Assembly: GCA_003194525.1 (NCBI GenBank)
Contig: NBIV01000088.1
Location: 186,001 to 250,000 of the forward strand
DNA length: 64,000 bases
Reading direction: 5' to 3'
Source: Gracilariopsis chorda
Lineage: Eukaryota > Rhodophyta > Florideophyceae > Gracilariales > Gracilariaceae
Position numbers and translations under genes: made by a program. The notes beneath the pieces were generated by a model. The model did no database searches. It saw only the letters and a list, made by a program, of their open reading frames with translations, and was not told the origin of the DNA. This document shows, in pieces, positions 19,285 through 31,546 of this stretch. Every line of letters begins with the position of its first letter. Position 1 is the stretch's first letter.

Positions 19285-20748
19285 TTAATCAAAGTCTTCT
19301 TCTAAATCGATGTTGTCGATCTCATCCCACATTTTTCGTTGTTGCCCTATAAAGGAGCGAAGTGCTGAATCCACTTTCCCAGACTCCTCGTCTGATTCCG
19401 ATTCCTCAGAGTCTTCTACATCACTTTCTGCCTCGTCTAGCGGCGCTTCCCCGCGCTCGCTTTTTGAGGCCGACCCTGTGCTGCCCCCGCTTGAGGCTCT
19501 GGAGCGTACGCCAAGCGACTTTCTTGACGGAAGAGCCAGATCTTGGACAGCGTGTCGGCGCTTGCTGTACGTATGTAAAGGGGCAGGTAGTCCCGATGCA
19601 GTAGGGGGTCGGGGAGGTGCAGGCATTTCAGGCGAAAAGGATAATCTCCGTGGTTCAGATGCAGGAGAAGGATCCGGAGGTCCGTCTTTCACACGCTCTG
19701 GTTGGATATTTTGAGATGCGTGAGGCGTGACTGGTGTTTCAGTTCGTTCGTCAGAAGGTTCTTCCCTGGAGGTTTGTTTTTGCGAAGCTTTCCGCGAAAC
19801 TTGAGCTCCTTGTGTTGAAGGAGACCGAGGTGGTGATGATCGCGAGTGACTCGGTGCTAGTGTTGCCAATGCGGCAGCCGAAGTCGTTCGCAAGGCTTGG
19901 TTTCTCATGGGAGGGGAACGTGGCAGGGGAGCTTGTTTGTAGTCCTTGTTACCGCTTTGTTCCTTTCCCTTTCTTGGAGGTAGTGGCTGTATTTCATCTT
20001 CAGGGTACAGGACTGGAGGAGTAGGAGGTCGTGGAATTGGCTTGCGATGCTGTTTTCCTTCTATTTGTTTAGATGTTGGAGATGGTTTTGGCTGTATTTC
20101 ATCCTCAGGATATAATGGAGGAGATGGCGGCCTCGGGGTGCGTTTTAATCGATTCCTGGTCGCAAGTGATAGTTTAGAACTCCCAACGGGTGGAGATGGT
20201 GACTTGCGCATCAAAGAAGGTAAAGCCTCCTCTGAATTCTTGGCTTTCATGTTTGCCAAAGTCCGTCGTTCATCCTCTAATGTTTGCGAAGCTTGCGACT
20301 CAGCTACTTGCGCTTCCGACTTGTCTGGGTCTTTTTCTTTACGCAAGGCAGACGAACCGTCTAGTTCATTCTCCTTGCGCACGCTTAACGTCTGACTCCG
20401 AGATCTACGCGAGGGCGTCTCGGATGTTCTAACTCGCTCTGGATTCGCAATGGTTGCTTGGTGTACGTTTGGCGTTGGCGTAGTGCGCAAATGTCGTTTG
20501 GAGGCTCGCTTTTGCGCATGTTCTGTTGTCTTTCCGTCTTTGAGAACGCATCGAGATTCATTACTGGTGTGAATGCTGCGATGCGCTCGCGTGCTGATTG
20601 TTGTGGCATTGGTGACTTCATGGAGAGGCGAGCGGGCGCATCCTCCATTCGCCAGAGGACGCTCCCGGCGCTGACGCTTCGGGGCCGGGGGTATTGATTG
20701 CGAATCGCGCGCCGCCGCTCTGAGCCTCGCGCTCCGCCGCTGCGGCAT
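19285..20748 (-). CDS. Disordered KEN-box protein with sororin-like C-terminus (candidate)
   Basis: A 487-residue, highly basic and proline/serine-rich protein, probably nuclear: it starts MPQRRSARLR and has KRQRRER at 24-30. A KEN box (RKENELD, residues 124-130) is a candidate APC/C degron. Many SP and TP dipeptides suggest CDK phosphorylation. Two copies of LYPEDEIQP flanked by PPSPP/PPTPP occur in the middle. An acidic stretch precedes a C-terminal end with KMWDEIDNIDLEEDFD. The pattern aromatic-x-E-I-D-x-x-x-L-E at the extreme C-terminus recalls the sororin domain that protects cohesin from Wapl. The gene call is solid; the sororin assignment is a hypothesis from architecture (KEN box, disorder, CDK sites, terminal motif). 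A CT/GA microsatellite at about 21005-21040 lies in the 5' flank. Confidence 0.7.
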   Translation of the reverse strand: MPQRRSARLRAAARDSQSIPPAPKRQRRERPLANGGCARSPLHEVTNATTISTRAHRSIHTSNESRCVLKDGKTTEHAQKRASKRHLRTTPTPNVHQATIANPERVRTSETPSRRSRSQTLSVRKENELDGSSALRKEKDPDKSEAQVAESQASQTLEDERRTLANMKAKNSEEALPSLMRKSPSPPVGSSKLSLATRNRLKRTPRPPSPPLYPEDEIQPKPSPTSKQIEGKQHRKPIPRPPTPPVLYPEDEIQPLPPRKGKEQSGNKDYKQAPLPRSPPMRNQALRTTSAAALATLAPSHSRSSPPRSPSTQGAQVSRKASQKQTSREEPSDERTETPVTPHASQNIQPERVKDGPPDPSPASEPRRLSFSPEMPAPPRPPTASGLPAPLHTYSKRRHAVQDLALPSRKSLGVRSRASSGGSTGSASKSERGEAPLDEAESDVEDSEESESDEESGKVDSALRSFIGQQRKMWDEIDNIDLEEDFD

Positions 20749-23700
20749 TGCCTGCTACGGAGAGAGTGGAACGGCGGAACGACTGTGAATAAGAAATGGC
20801 GCAGCAGGAATCGTGGATCTCATGAACAACAATGTCAGAGATGAGTGATGGGTGCAGGGGCACTGCAGCTTTTTGGAGTTGTGAACAGAAATCAAAAAAA
20901 GGCGGGCAGTGAGCACCCTCGTACTGTGTGATAATGTTTTTTAAAACTTAAAAGTCTTACACTTGCGGTTCAATCTACATGCAGTCAGGGTTTGAAATAT
21001 CGCTGCTCTTCTTCTTCTTCTCTCTCTCTCTTTGTTTTTCGAACACGCATACCTTATTTCCTCGTAGCGCGGGGGTTTGCTAAGAACCCCGACAAACTAT
21101 AATGCTTATTCCTATACCGTAGCCACGAACTACAAAGCAGTAGCCGTGCTATACTCACTGGGCTACATATGATACGAAGTATGTATTAGGTCCCGTAAGT
21201 GTCCTGAACCTCGTCCTCTTCACGCCATTGCTTCCCGTTTCCTTGCCAACCTTGGCAACTGAGCTGGCCTCGTAACTAACATCGCGCTTCACAAACCCAA
21301 CTCCACTCGAGTTCAGTGAACGGAATGTTTTCACAAGCGGTTCTGATGTCCTTATATTTCAGAACGACCGGGCGCGGACATGTGAGCATCTACTCTTCTG
21401 TGAACCCTGTCTTTGAAGTAAGCTGCCCCACCTGAAACATAATCCACGGTATTGTGTGCAACACAATTCAGTCTACCACATATTCTTCAGAATGTGCAAC
21501 CATCTCCTCCCAGTTACGTGCATTCGAAATGGAATTTAAACAGATAAGTTATACAAGAGCATTCTACAACATTCTGTCTCAAACAAAGGCCCAAATTCTT
21601 TATTCAACCATCCTTGAGCCATTTTGCAGCAGATCCCTCAACATTAAGAATCCTCTCTCTAACAAAAGGTCTTTGATTCATAGAAACTCAAAAATACAAG
21701 GCCAGACTTGACTACAGCGAGCTTTCAACGAAACATATTGAGACACCTTGCGTTTGATTAACTATTCAGGAATATGAGAGTTCATTACTGCTAAGGTTCT
21801 ACAGACGTCGATTTTAGGTTCAATGAGCGCACTTTGTGCAATACAATAAAAGAAAGACTTCCTCAACTGCAACGTCCATGGCATCTTTTTCTAACAGGAG
21901 AAGAAGTCTGTGCAACTGCAGACTGATCTTCACAAGTGATGCGAAAAGCTACTCCCTGCAAGGAGCTTGCAGTCTATAGCTCCTGCGAGTTACGGAAGGA
22001 ATAAGAAAGAGAGCAAGAGTACCTCAATTCTTTGTTGGAGAATCTGCAGAGGTTATGTTGTTAACCTGGGTAGAAGGATATTCTTGGTACTGCGGCTACG
22101 AAAACTGAATGACTCGCACAGTGATTAAATTATATAGCTGTCAACATATGGACCGACAGCAGCCGAAACTACCAGGGGTACCAAGAAACGGATCTTGCAC
22201 GCAGCCAGACCGATGGAACGAGTAAAAAAACAGAAAGAGATGGCATGCGTATGAACATATATTTGTGAAAGACTGTCTATAGCATTGAACAGTGTAGCAA
22301 TCCATATCAATTGCACCAGATGCTAATTTTGGTGAAGCCGAGATATGGTCACTTTTGTTCCAGAAACGCCCCTTCACTCTCAAAACCAAAGTTGAGAGCT
22401 TCAGTTCCCAGTGAACCAAACTGAATTGAAATTGAGCAACAAACACCAGAGATATGACTTATACAATAAACGTTTATTTCAGAGAGCATTCTGAAGTGGA
22501 AAAGCAGAAAAATAAAGGAATTTTTTTTCCGTCTTCTCCAGGGTTTTGCTACAACCATCCGTGGCTAGCTGTCTGCTTTGTTCCAGTTATATTTTGGATC
22601 ACAGAACTCTTATTGATCTACAAAACAGTTCGTTTCAACATTATGTAAGGAGTACGGCTATGTGGGTGTCTTGAGTTTGTGCAATTTGAAGTAGTTGATA
22701 TGGAATGAAATGCTCACTCACTATCATTAAATGGTCCATAATTAAATACATACTAACGTGAAAATGATAGTATGCCATATGACAAGAAGACAGTTATGCG
22801 TTGATAGCTTTGAGGGTCGCACTTGCCAGCACAGTGCTAGCTGAACATTCTAAGAGTTCAAAAAGACTGCACCTGCACGTATGTGTTAAGCTACAGTTTA
22901 GAAAGGTAGGAATTTTCTGGAGAACGAACACTGTCTATAGTCTGCGCCCTCTTTTATGATACAACAGGAGGCGTATTCGAAAGAATGTCACTTGGTTTAT
23001 AAAGTACGTTCTACAAATTCATCGCCGTCATACCAGACAAACATCTAATAAGACTTTCTTCCGGAAACCGGACTAAAAATTCATATGAAAATTGCTCATC
23101 CTAGGCAGAGATCGACAAATCCAGACGGAAGAAGAAGTCTTGAAGGATTTTCAAGCAAACATTGGAACTTGGAGGAATATGAATATGTCATGGGTTTTCT
23201 TCAAGATGTTCATCTACTCCTTGGGCTTAGATGTCATATAGCTATTCGATGAAGTGAAGCCTTAATAAAATTCTTGCACAATTACTCCGACTCATTGGCT
23301 ATTCTCCTCAGCAAACTAAACTGTGTGAAAAGTTCAGGGAACGCGTTAATTTGTTAAAGGTTAACAGTTTAACTCTTTTTCCTATGTTACTGTCCTACTA
23401 GGAACTGCGTGGAGTTCCGAAAACGAGATAATGAAGAAGCAATTTTACGTTATTGTGTTTTCAGGAGACGCCCTGTAGAAGCAAGAATGTCGCCAAGATC
23501 TATGTGAAATCTCTGTCTTCACTGCGTCCGAATTTCAGAAAATGTTTTACTTTCACAGAACCTGAGCGCCATTCTTGGGCAGGGCACCGATGATGCAGTG
23601 GAACGTATTGCGCCACTGGCACCTCGCCTGGTACCACCTGTACTACGATAGAGTGGGAGGTCCTTTAACCGAGATAGGTTGGCTTCTAGTCGGCTGAGAG

Positions 23701-25980
23701 AGCGAAACTTCTCTTCCTGTATTGATGCAGAGCCTACAGGCGTTTTTGACGTGAAAAAGATAGCCATCCGTAGAGAGAAAGGAGCTACCACTGCCTGAAG
23801 AATGGGCACAATTCCAGCCACTTAACTCTGCCTCTAATACGAGGTTGTCGAGATTAAGTGAAAAAGAAATTGTGAACAAGGCCGCTGTCACAAGAACGCT
23901 GAAAGCCCGTCTCAGAAGGGACATATTGAGTTTAGACCAGGCGCGTATTTCTGACTCACCACTCTTGACTACTCTGACCATCTTTGTACTCAGTAGTCGC
24001 CGTATTTGTATGCAAGTTAGTCAGAGTTAAAATGTAATTATCAAGTTTATCACAAAATTGATTCCATGCAAGTAAAGTACTTCTCTTGAGCACAGAAGAC
24101 AGCCTACAAGCCTAGTCACGCCTGATCACCATGATCGGCTTGTAGCTGTCATGTTCACAAACAGTAGCTAGCTTGTAGCATAGTCATAGAAGTCTCTAGA
24201 CCCTAGCAAGATCTGTATTAAATGAGCGTCAGCCGACCTTCCCCTCCACCTGGAGAAGGTCAGTCTTCATTCACCATCTCTTTGTTACATTCTCATACAC
24301 AAGAATCACTTATTATGACGCTGCTCCTTTAAGAAATGAAGCACAAAATTGAGTTGCTTTAGGGTGCAACGGAGCTCTTCAAGGTCTTTGCAAAATCTCA
24401 ACTTCAGAACGTAAATAAGTTATGGGAATGCAACTCTATCAGCCCAAGCATCCCCAGCATCTGTGGAACGACTTCTTCGTGATCTTGTGCGGCATGGAGC
24501 GCAACCAAAGATAATAATTGCTGCCCGGAACGCTTGAAATCACTCATTTTATCAGAGTTTATGTACGCTTTGAAGTTGAGATTCTGCGAAAACAAAGAAT
24601 TCTGTTGCGCCCTAAAGCGACTGAAATTGGTCATCAATTTCTTAAATTCGCAAGTCATAGGTATCAAGTGACCTTTAGTCGTCGTAAGTACCTTGTATGA
24701 AATCTTGTGACGAACTTGATTACTACTTTTTGACTAACTCCGACAGACTTGCCTACAAATACGGTGACTACTGACTAGCATCACAAAAATGGTCAAAGTA
24801 GTCCGTCAGAAATATGCTCCTCGTACAGGTAGAAATAGGATTCTATTTACCGTCAACTACGCCTGTCCATTCCTTGATATAACGCTGCTGGTCAAACTTC
24901 TCAAAATTTCTTTTGTCCAGCCAATCCTGCTGTTCGTAACAGGTACCAACGGTAGCACTAGTAGCCCACCATAACAGGCGTTGAGGGCCACTGGGTGATG
25001 GCAACCGGACATGCATGGCTGCTGCTGGCAGTCAACATGAGCCAGAGAATATCTAAAGGAAATCTACGCAACTCCTGCAACAGATTGCGGAGATAGCATT
25101 TTCTCTCTGGGAACCGCTACTATCATTAGAATCATGGTATGTAGTACTCTGCTTCCTACTCACGCTCCACCACCATATACACACTTCACACAAGGATGTT
25201 GAGACCCGGGAATCAGAGTACTCGAGGTCAAGGCATCACTGAGGAAAGCAGGAGGCCTAAAAATATGTTTAAAAACGACAAATACAAAGCCACATTTTCA
25301 CGACAGACTGTATTCTCAGGAGAACACAACGGCTCGGTGAATTTCTGGTAGAGGAAGTATCACGATGGTGTGGAGCAAAAACCTCCAAACAACGATACTT
25401 GCATGGTGTTGAAATGTTCTGTACATTCAACAAAGCAAATGGCCATTCTGTTCATATCTCCCAAAAGCCAACACGAAGACAGAAACGTACTGTTCGATCT
25501 CGTTGCTACCCACCACAAGGTTAAGCTAAATCTCCACTCCGATGATTGCTTTCCACATCCTATTCCAGCGAGACATCCAATACCTACCAAAAGGAATCCA
25601 AGCGAATGAAGCTATATCACAAGCCAAAATGTCAGTATTTGCCCCATTACATTTCGGCATCTTACCTATCTTGGAGACGCATGTCTTTAATAACCGTGCG
25701 TTTCATGATTTCAAGTGCCAGTGCTGACAAGCGCAAGCACTCTGTGGTTCACTGGGCTATGGACTGACGAAGTGCAGTTCTCTACCCAGTACCTTAAGCT
25801 TTTGCAAGCCTTCAAGTTGAGCGCATGCTGTCATTGGGGGCCGTCGTTCTTTTACAGATTGGGTGCGAAGAGCTACATCGTGTTCTAAGACCTATTTCTC
25901 TATTCTCAAACAAATGTAGCCATCCATGTGTTCAGAGAAAATACCAAGTCATTGATGATTTCTCCATCTCAATGCAAGAC
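20749..25980. other. Gene-poor, AT-richer region
   Basis: 5.2 kb without a supported gene. Base composition is visibly more A/T-rich than the flanking gene blocks. Frames rarely exceed 100 codons and none resembles a family. It starts with the promoter flank of the KEN-box protein gene, including a CTT/CT microsatellite (21005-21040). It may be decayed repeat or an unannotated non-coding region. Confidence 0.45.
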
Positions 25981-26631
25981 TCATTTCCAAGAGGACGTTA
26001 CTTCCCCCATTGCTCGGGGTGTAAGTGACATATAAAACTGGACAAAGTAAGGTTTAGCAAGGTTCAAAACGTGGCTCAACTTCGGCAACTTATTTTTGCT
26101 GAGGTAAGACTTCATCACTTGTGTGGCGTACCCGGTCCGTCGAAATCTTTTGCCCACCATCAAACTGTGCAGGCAAATGCCCCCTCCTACTGAATAACGT
26201 TCTTCAGTTATGTATGCTCTCTGCGTGATTGGGTGCGGCACTTGAGGAAAGGAACCCCATTCAGGGTTAAGGGTTACCCAAAAATGCGATAATCCCTTGC
26301 TGCCTGTGACGCAGCTACATCTACATGGAAAGCCATCCTTCTCCAGAGAGAAAACTCGAAACACGACTGGCTTGCATTGTATGCAATTCATTATTTTCAT
26401 TCGAGCGCTTGTTTCGTCATCGCTGGAACTTTGTTGGGCTAAAATCATGCTTGAAGTGAAGAGATCAACAATTACGACAAACGTGGGTGCGCGATTTCTA
26501 GCTACAAAACTACACCTATCTAGATATAGCTTCCCCTTCAATGGGTGCAAAGTTAGAACAATGAGGATTGTATGTCGTTCAAATATTCTACATATAGATC
26601 CAAATATTGTAATGCATGACATTGATAACAA
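25981..26631 (-). pseudogene. GNAT (AANAT-like) acetyltransferase remnant
   Basis: The open frame is 216 codons. Its C-terminal half, residues about 80-205, resembles an arylalkylamine-type GNAT N-acetyltransferase. It has a GGGICLHSLMV strand, the acetyl-CoA loop RFRRTGYATQVM (the R/Q-x-x-G-x-A/G signature), a helix ending in YLSKNKL, then VLNLAKPYFVQFYMS, corresponding to the family's LIAKPxLxPFY strand-helix. The usual final FYERxGF becomes FYMSLTPRAMG and then degrades. The first 80 residues do not look like the family, and there is no good start context. It lies alone in a gene-poor region. I read it as a decayed or partial gene; a multi-exon live gene is possible. Confidence 0.4.
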
Positions 26632-29600
26632 ACTATTGTTGTTGCCAAGACATATGGGGGACAGTGCAAGTTTGGGATACCACGAAACGATTACGATGAC
26701 CTGGCAAAGAACATCCTAGGGTTAGCCTTTCACCCGTAGAGCAATTGGAAAGAGAAATCGACTTCCTGGAAGCTAAACAAAGGATCAGTATCCGCTTCAC
26801 AAGCCCACAGCCGATTAATGAAGTTCCAGAGCCACTGCTGGATGAGGTGAATATGAGAAGAGCAGGTACCAACGGTACGGCTTTGGCGAAAATACTTACC
26901 AGCCCCATCCCGTTTCTGCATCATGTCGCTATTATTAATCACAATAAGTCTTATGCCCGCTTGGATGCGGGCTCAATATAGAAAGTGATGTAGATCATTT
27001 CGTTAGCAGATATCGCCGTTGAGCGGCATCGCGATGAAGAGAGCTCCCATCTCTTCGAGAACGGCAAGGCCTCAATGTCGAATCTGGAGAGAGGTTTTTT
27101 TTTTTAGACTAGCCCCCACCGAAGTCTTGGAATTAGGAACACGAGACCATATGAACCCTCTATCACAAGCACGTACACACACGTCACAAATACTCTTAAG
27201 CCTCACTCTTTGTGTACCGAAGATATAGCTTTTCAACGGATGAAACCGAAACTATTGGTAAAGGACAGTATGCCTTCAAGATTGACATCGTGGGAATATT
27301 TGCTGGTTGATTCTGATGGTATAACCACACTCCTTTGCTGTGAATGCTTTCAAATCAATACATCATTCCCACGTGCACATGAAGCTTCTGGACAACCTTC
27401 ACTGCCGACAAGTCATGGTTCTCCGGGGGTCCGTATTCTCATTCTCATTTTAGACGATATTCAAACATGTACTGGTACCTGCTTCGCTGAGATCTAAGAC
27501 GATTCTCACCAAACAGCTGGCAAAGTGAATATCTACTATTCTTTCCTAATGAGCAATAGATCAATTTTAACGCGAGTACTTTCCCAGAACCGTTTATACG
27601 AACCTCAGATTCAAAACCTTTCCAAGAATAGAAAGACACACATGGACACCTTCTAGATTATTTCTCCGTGTTGATAGCTTTTTCTCGTAATGCTGTGTCT
27701 TTCCCGATATCATTGTTTTTGTAAGCTGCCATCCCCAACCTGGGAATCGAATAGTTTGCAGGCGGTCGCTTGAAATAGAACAAAACCGTTACCATCAAAA
27801 CTTGAGGCTTTGAAGGATGCGTATTGTAAGATGTGTTCTCTGGGCTAGCAAATGAGCATTCCCTTGCCCATAGAACCGGGTATTCCACCCCCAATGCCTC
27901 TTCGCGTTCTCGGAGTCAGAGACGCGAGGTCTCGAGAACAAACACCCACACACGAAACCTTTTACATAAACATGGGATTTGCACAAACATGCATGTACAT
28001 GAAATTGATGCGCTCCAATGAGGGCTTCTTGCAAGTCTTATGTACTCTCTTTTTCGCATGCGCTGGAACCTTGAAACATCTGGACTGATGGAACAGGATG
28101 TTAGCACTTTGTGGGGACAGTTTGGTTTGTCTTGTGAGAATTCTTAGCTTAACCAGGAAAGAATCACATTTAGCCACATTTGGCCTCTCGATACTTGTTA
28201 CAAATTTGCCTCACAGGTATCTTATGCGGGTATACAGCTGCTACCTCCGTGACCTTTGCCTCTCGCGGTTGGAATGCTTTTAAACTACTGTTCTAGAAGT
28301 ACACAAGAATAGGAGAACAAGTTGTTCATCATCAAACACTGGAAGTATAGAAACGGTAAGTTGCAGAGAAGAAGAACGCAACGGGCTGACGGAGGAGAGG
28401 AAAACGGGGTAAGTATATAAACCCATCCCGATAACTTCACCTTTGCATTTGCTCACTTAAGCCATAACGATAAGAGTTAAAAGACTGTTACTTCCTGCAC
28501 CCTTGAAACGATTTCTCAACGACAAATCCCCAAATGTGAATGTTTCCAGACAGTTCGGAGTTTGTCACCTACCGTTTACCTACAGTGCTTGCGCGTGGTG
28601 AATTTGACGCCTTTCCCCAGACAAATGGAGTCTTCAAGGCCTTTTGAAGGCTCCGCACAAACTGGAGTGGAGCGAAGCGATGCGTAGGGTGACAAGTTCT
28701 GTAGTCGAAAAGGCAGCGCTTGGGAGTGGTATGGGAAGAGGGTACGTTGTTTGGCTTTGTATGAGTCATAGGGCGAAGGATGTAAGGACGCAAGTTATCG
28801 CTTTGTCAAGATTCGAGCTGCACATAATGCTTGGTATGTTGATTTGTGTTTGGACTCTCAAGACGGTAGTGTAAAGTTGACATGGGAGCACACGATCTGA
28901 TGCAATGCGCGATACTGGTAAGTGCGCACTGGGGAATATTGGCGCAGCTGGACAGTTGAGTGAATCAAGAGCTTGGAGCACGGGAGAAATGAGGTTTTTG
29001 GGTGAGAGCACTTGCTTGGGTGCAGTTGTGCGATGATCGAAGGTAGGGGTTTATTTTTAGGCGGAGCATGAGGTGGTTTTCCGGCGGTTGTAGAGTTTGG
29101 AGGGGCTTATAAACATGCAAAAGTTGCGGGAGGGGAAAACGGTTGCGGGGGCTACCTACAACAGAGAGCGGAGCGAGGTGGGGGGTTGAAAAGGTAATGA
29201 CTGAAACTGTGTTTGATTTGTTTAAAAAAGGTTCATACAAGGTGTTCAAATTGAGGTGACGCAGCTGTGGGTGGTGAAGAAAACGGTGTTTGCGCTGTGT
29301 TATAAGACTGGGCAAGTCACGATAGCGCACAGTTGGAAGGGTAAGAGGGTTTTTGTTCTACGCTTGGTGGCAGACGCAAATCTGGTGGTGTTATTGCGCG
29401 AGAATAAAACTAAATATAGCGGAGAGATGAGTAAGTGTGCAGTTTTTGCAGTTTTTCGGACGGTGAGCGCAGCGACTTGCTACTGCGCAGTGAAGAAGAA
29501 AGTAGGAATGAGGGGCGAATGGTGAGAGGTTGTCAAGATGGATTTAGCAGTAGGATTGTTATGAATGAACGGCTAAGCAAGTCTCAGGAGGTGAGTTGCT

Positions 29601-30882
29601 TTGGTTGGCAGAATGGTAGCTGTTTCGACGGGTATGTTGTGCGATTTGCTGAAACTGGTGGTGGGTGAATAACTGTGTAATGTGCGTGTGATGGAGCTTT
29701 GTAGGGTGATTGGTGGAATATGGCGTTGAACGCGGTTTGATGTTCATTTGTGCATTTTTACTTTATTTGTACTTGAGATGGTAGTACCCGTGGTAGAAGC
29801 TCGAGACAGAGAAAGAGAGAGAAAGAGAGAGAGAGAGGGCGCGTTGGACACTTTAATATACAATGTGCACATTTGGTTTGTGCTGGGTTTGACACAAGGG
29901 TAGGTGTATGATGTGGAAGGAAGCGAGGACGTGGGTGTAGGGGTAGAGAAGAAGGTTGATGAGAAATGATTGCTGTTGGGCAGTTTGGGGGTTGCGGGAG
30001 TTTAGGTTGTGGTGCGTGGACGAAAGTGTTAGGGTGTTTGAATAGAAGATGATTTGCGGCGGTACAGGTGCGCGGTTGTAGGGGTGCGGCGGCGGTGGTG
30101 GGCAGGTTAAAAAATAACCGGTGGATGGGTGTTGCGAGGTGTACATGGGAACGGTGAGGTTTACAGCAAGTGGAAACGGAGGTGGAAAGAAAGCATTGAG
30201 CGCTGCGACGGAGACGGGGGGGGGGGGGGGGGGGCAGAAGTGTAGGCTACATGAGTGGCAGCGTGCGATAGAAAACGAGGAATTGGGGGGCGGGGAATTG
30301 CTAATGCAGACATGTTGTTGAAGAGGATAAGCATGACGGAGGGTGTAGAAAGAGAAACGGGGCAAGCAATGGGGGGGCGTTAGCATCTCACGCCGCCGAT
30401 CGTATTGGAGGTTGCCAAAAACAATGGCGCAGTGTTCGGGTAGAAACGGCATCATTCGGGGGGGGGCGCACTGTAGAAAGGGGGGCAGCGGTGGATCAGG
30501 CGTACTACTAGCTCTCAGTCGAGGCGGGGCGATGTTAACGAGAAAAAACATGTGCGCGCACGCAGAGCGTACTACTAGAGGCGCGCTGTGCATGGCCGTC
30601 TCTCTCCGTCGATACGACGTTGCGCGCGCGGGAGGGGGCGCATGTGACTTTTTGCCGTTGCTGGCGCTGCTCTCGGCGGCGGCGGCACGGGCGCGCCGTT
30701 TGTGGAACGTGTGAGCAAAACGAACGCGGCGCTTGCTGAGCTGTGGAAAGCTGCCAGCCGCGCGCTGAAAGCGGCCCCCTTCACGCGCGCGCAGCCGCAC
30801 GTCCAATGGCGGGCGGGCGGGCGCGCGCCGTCACGTGCCTGACGCCGCGCCTCGCGCGCCGGGCGCCGCCCGCGGCGCCAAT

Positions 30883-30930
<48 letters not shown>

Positions 30931-31546
30931 AGAGGAGCGCACGTACCACCTCGCGTGCAGCTCGCGTGCACGGCGTCTAGAAACAGCGCCTCGCGGCGCG
31001 CAAATGCCGCGCACTGCACAGCGCGCGCACACGTCCTCGCGCCCCATTCGTCACTTGCGCGCCGTCAACCTCCAGCATGCAACCGCCATTACTCCACGCG
31101 TCAAGCTCGCAAACTGCCAATGACACCGCCCCTCCGCCTACCCCCCACCCCCCCCACCCCCATCCCCCACGCGTGCCGCGCACACACAACCCACCATGCA
31201 ACACTGACATGGCGCGCGCTAACTTACCCCCTACCCCAACGCTTTCTACCCTCGGTATCATTTTAGTTGTCCTAAACAATCACCGTCCACTTACACTTTG
31301 CTGTCACGCTCCGCCCATCCACTCACTATCTGTTCGCCAATATCTCATATAAAAACCACCATCGCCGTCGACCCTTTTCATCTCCCTCTCCCCTCTCCTC
31401 CTCGTCTCCTCGCCCCACCTCCGCGACAAAACTGCCACCACTCTTCACACAACCCTTCCACCACCATTACTGTCTCACGCCCATCCCGCAAGCGCGCCGC
31501 TCCGAGCCCCCTCCCCCAACCCGCCAATCGCGCACCCCCCTCCGAC
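26632..31546. other. Gene-poor region, GC-rich toward its right end
   Basis: 4.9 kb without a supported gene. From about 28.5 kb the plus strand is G-rich, with a GA microsatellite (29808-29838), a 19-base G run (30216-30234) and G-rich blocks up to 30.5 kb. From 30.6 kb it becomes an extremely GC/CpG-rich island with a CCG repeat (30888-30929), probably the promoter of the zinc-finger gene at 31547. A 317-codon minus-strand frame at 29853-30806 is low-complexity and rejected. A CCAAT box lies near 30803. Confidence 0.45.
30888..30929 (+). repeat. CCG trinucleotide repeat in a CpG island
   Basis: About fourteen uninterrupted CCG/CGC units inside a very GC-rich stretch 620-660 bp upstream of the zinc-finger start. 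Similar GGC and CCG/CCA arrays occur at 63587-63614 and 57049-57090. Confidence 0.9.

Noticed and set aside
26745-26981. Plus-strand frame with coiled-coil-like start (EQLEREIDFLEAKQR)
   Set aside because: Short, no start codon in good context and no family match; it may be chance in the gene-poor region.
29853-30806. 317-codon minus-strand frame
   Set aside because: Pro/His/Ser/Thr low complexity produced by G-rich DNA; no domain and no credible start context.
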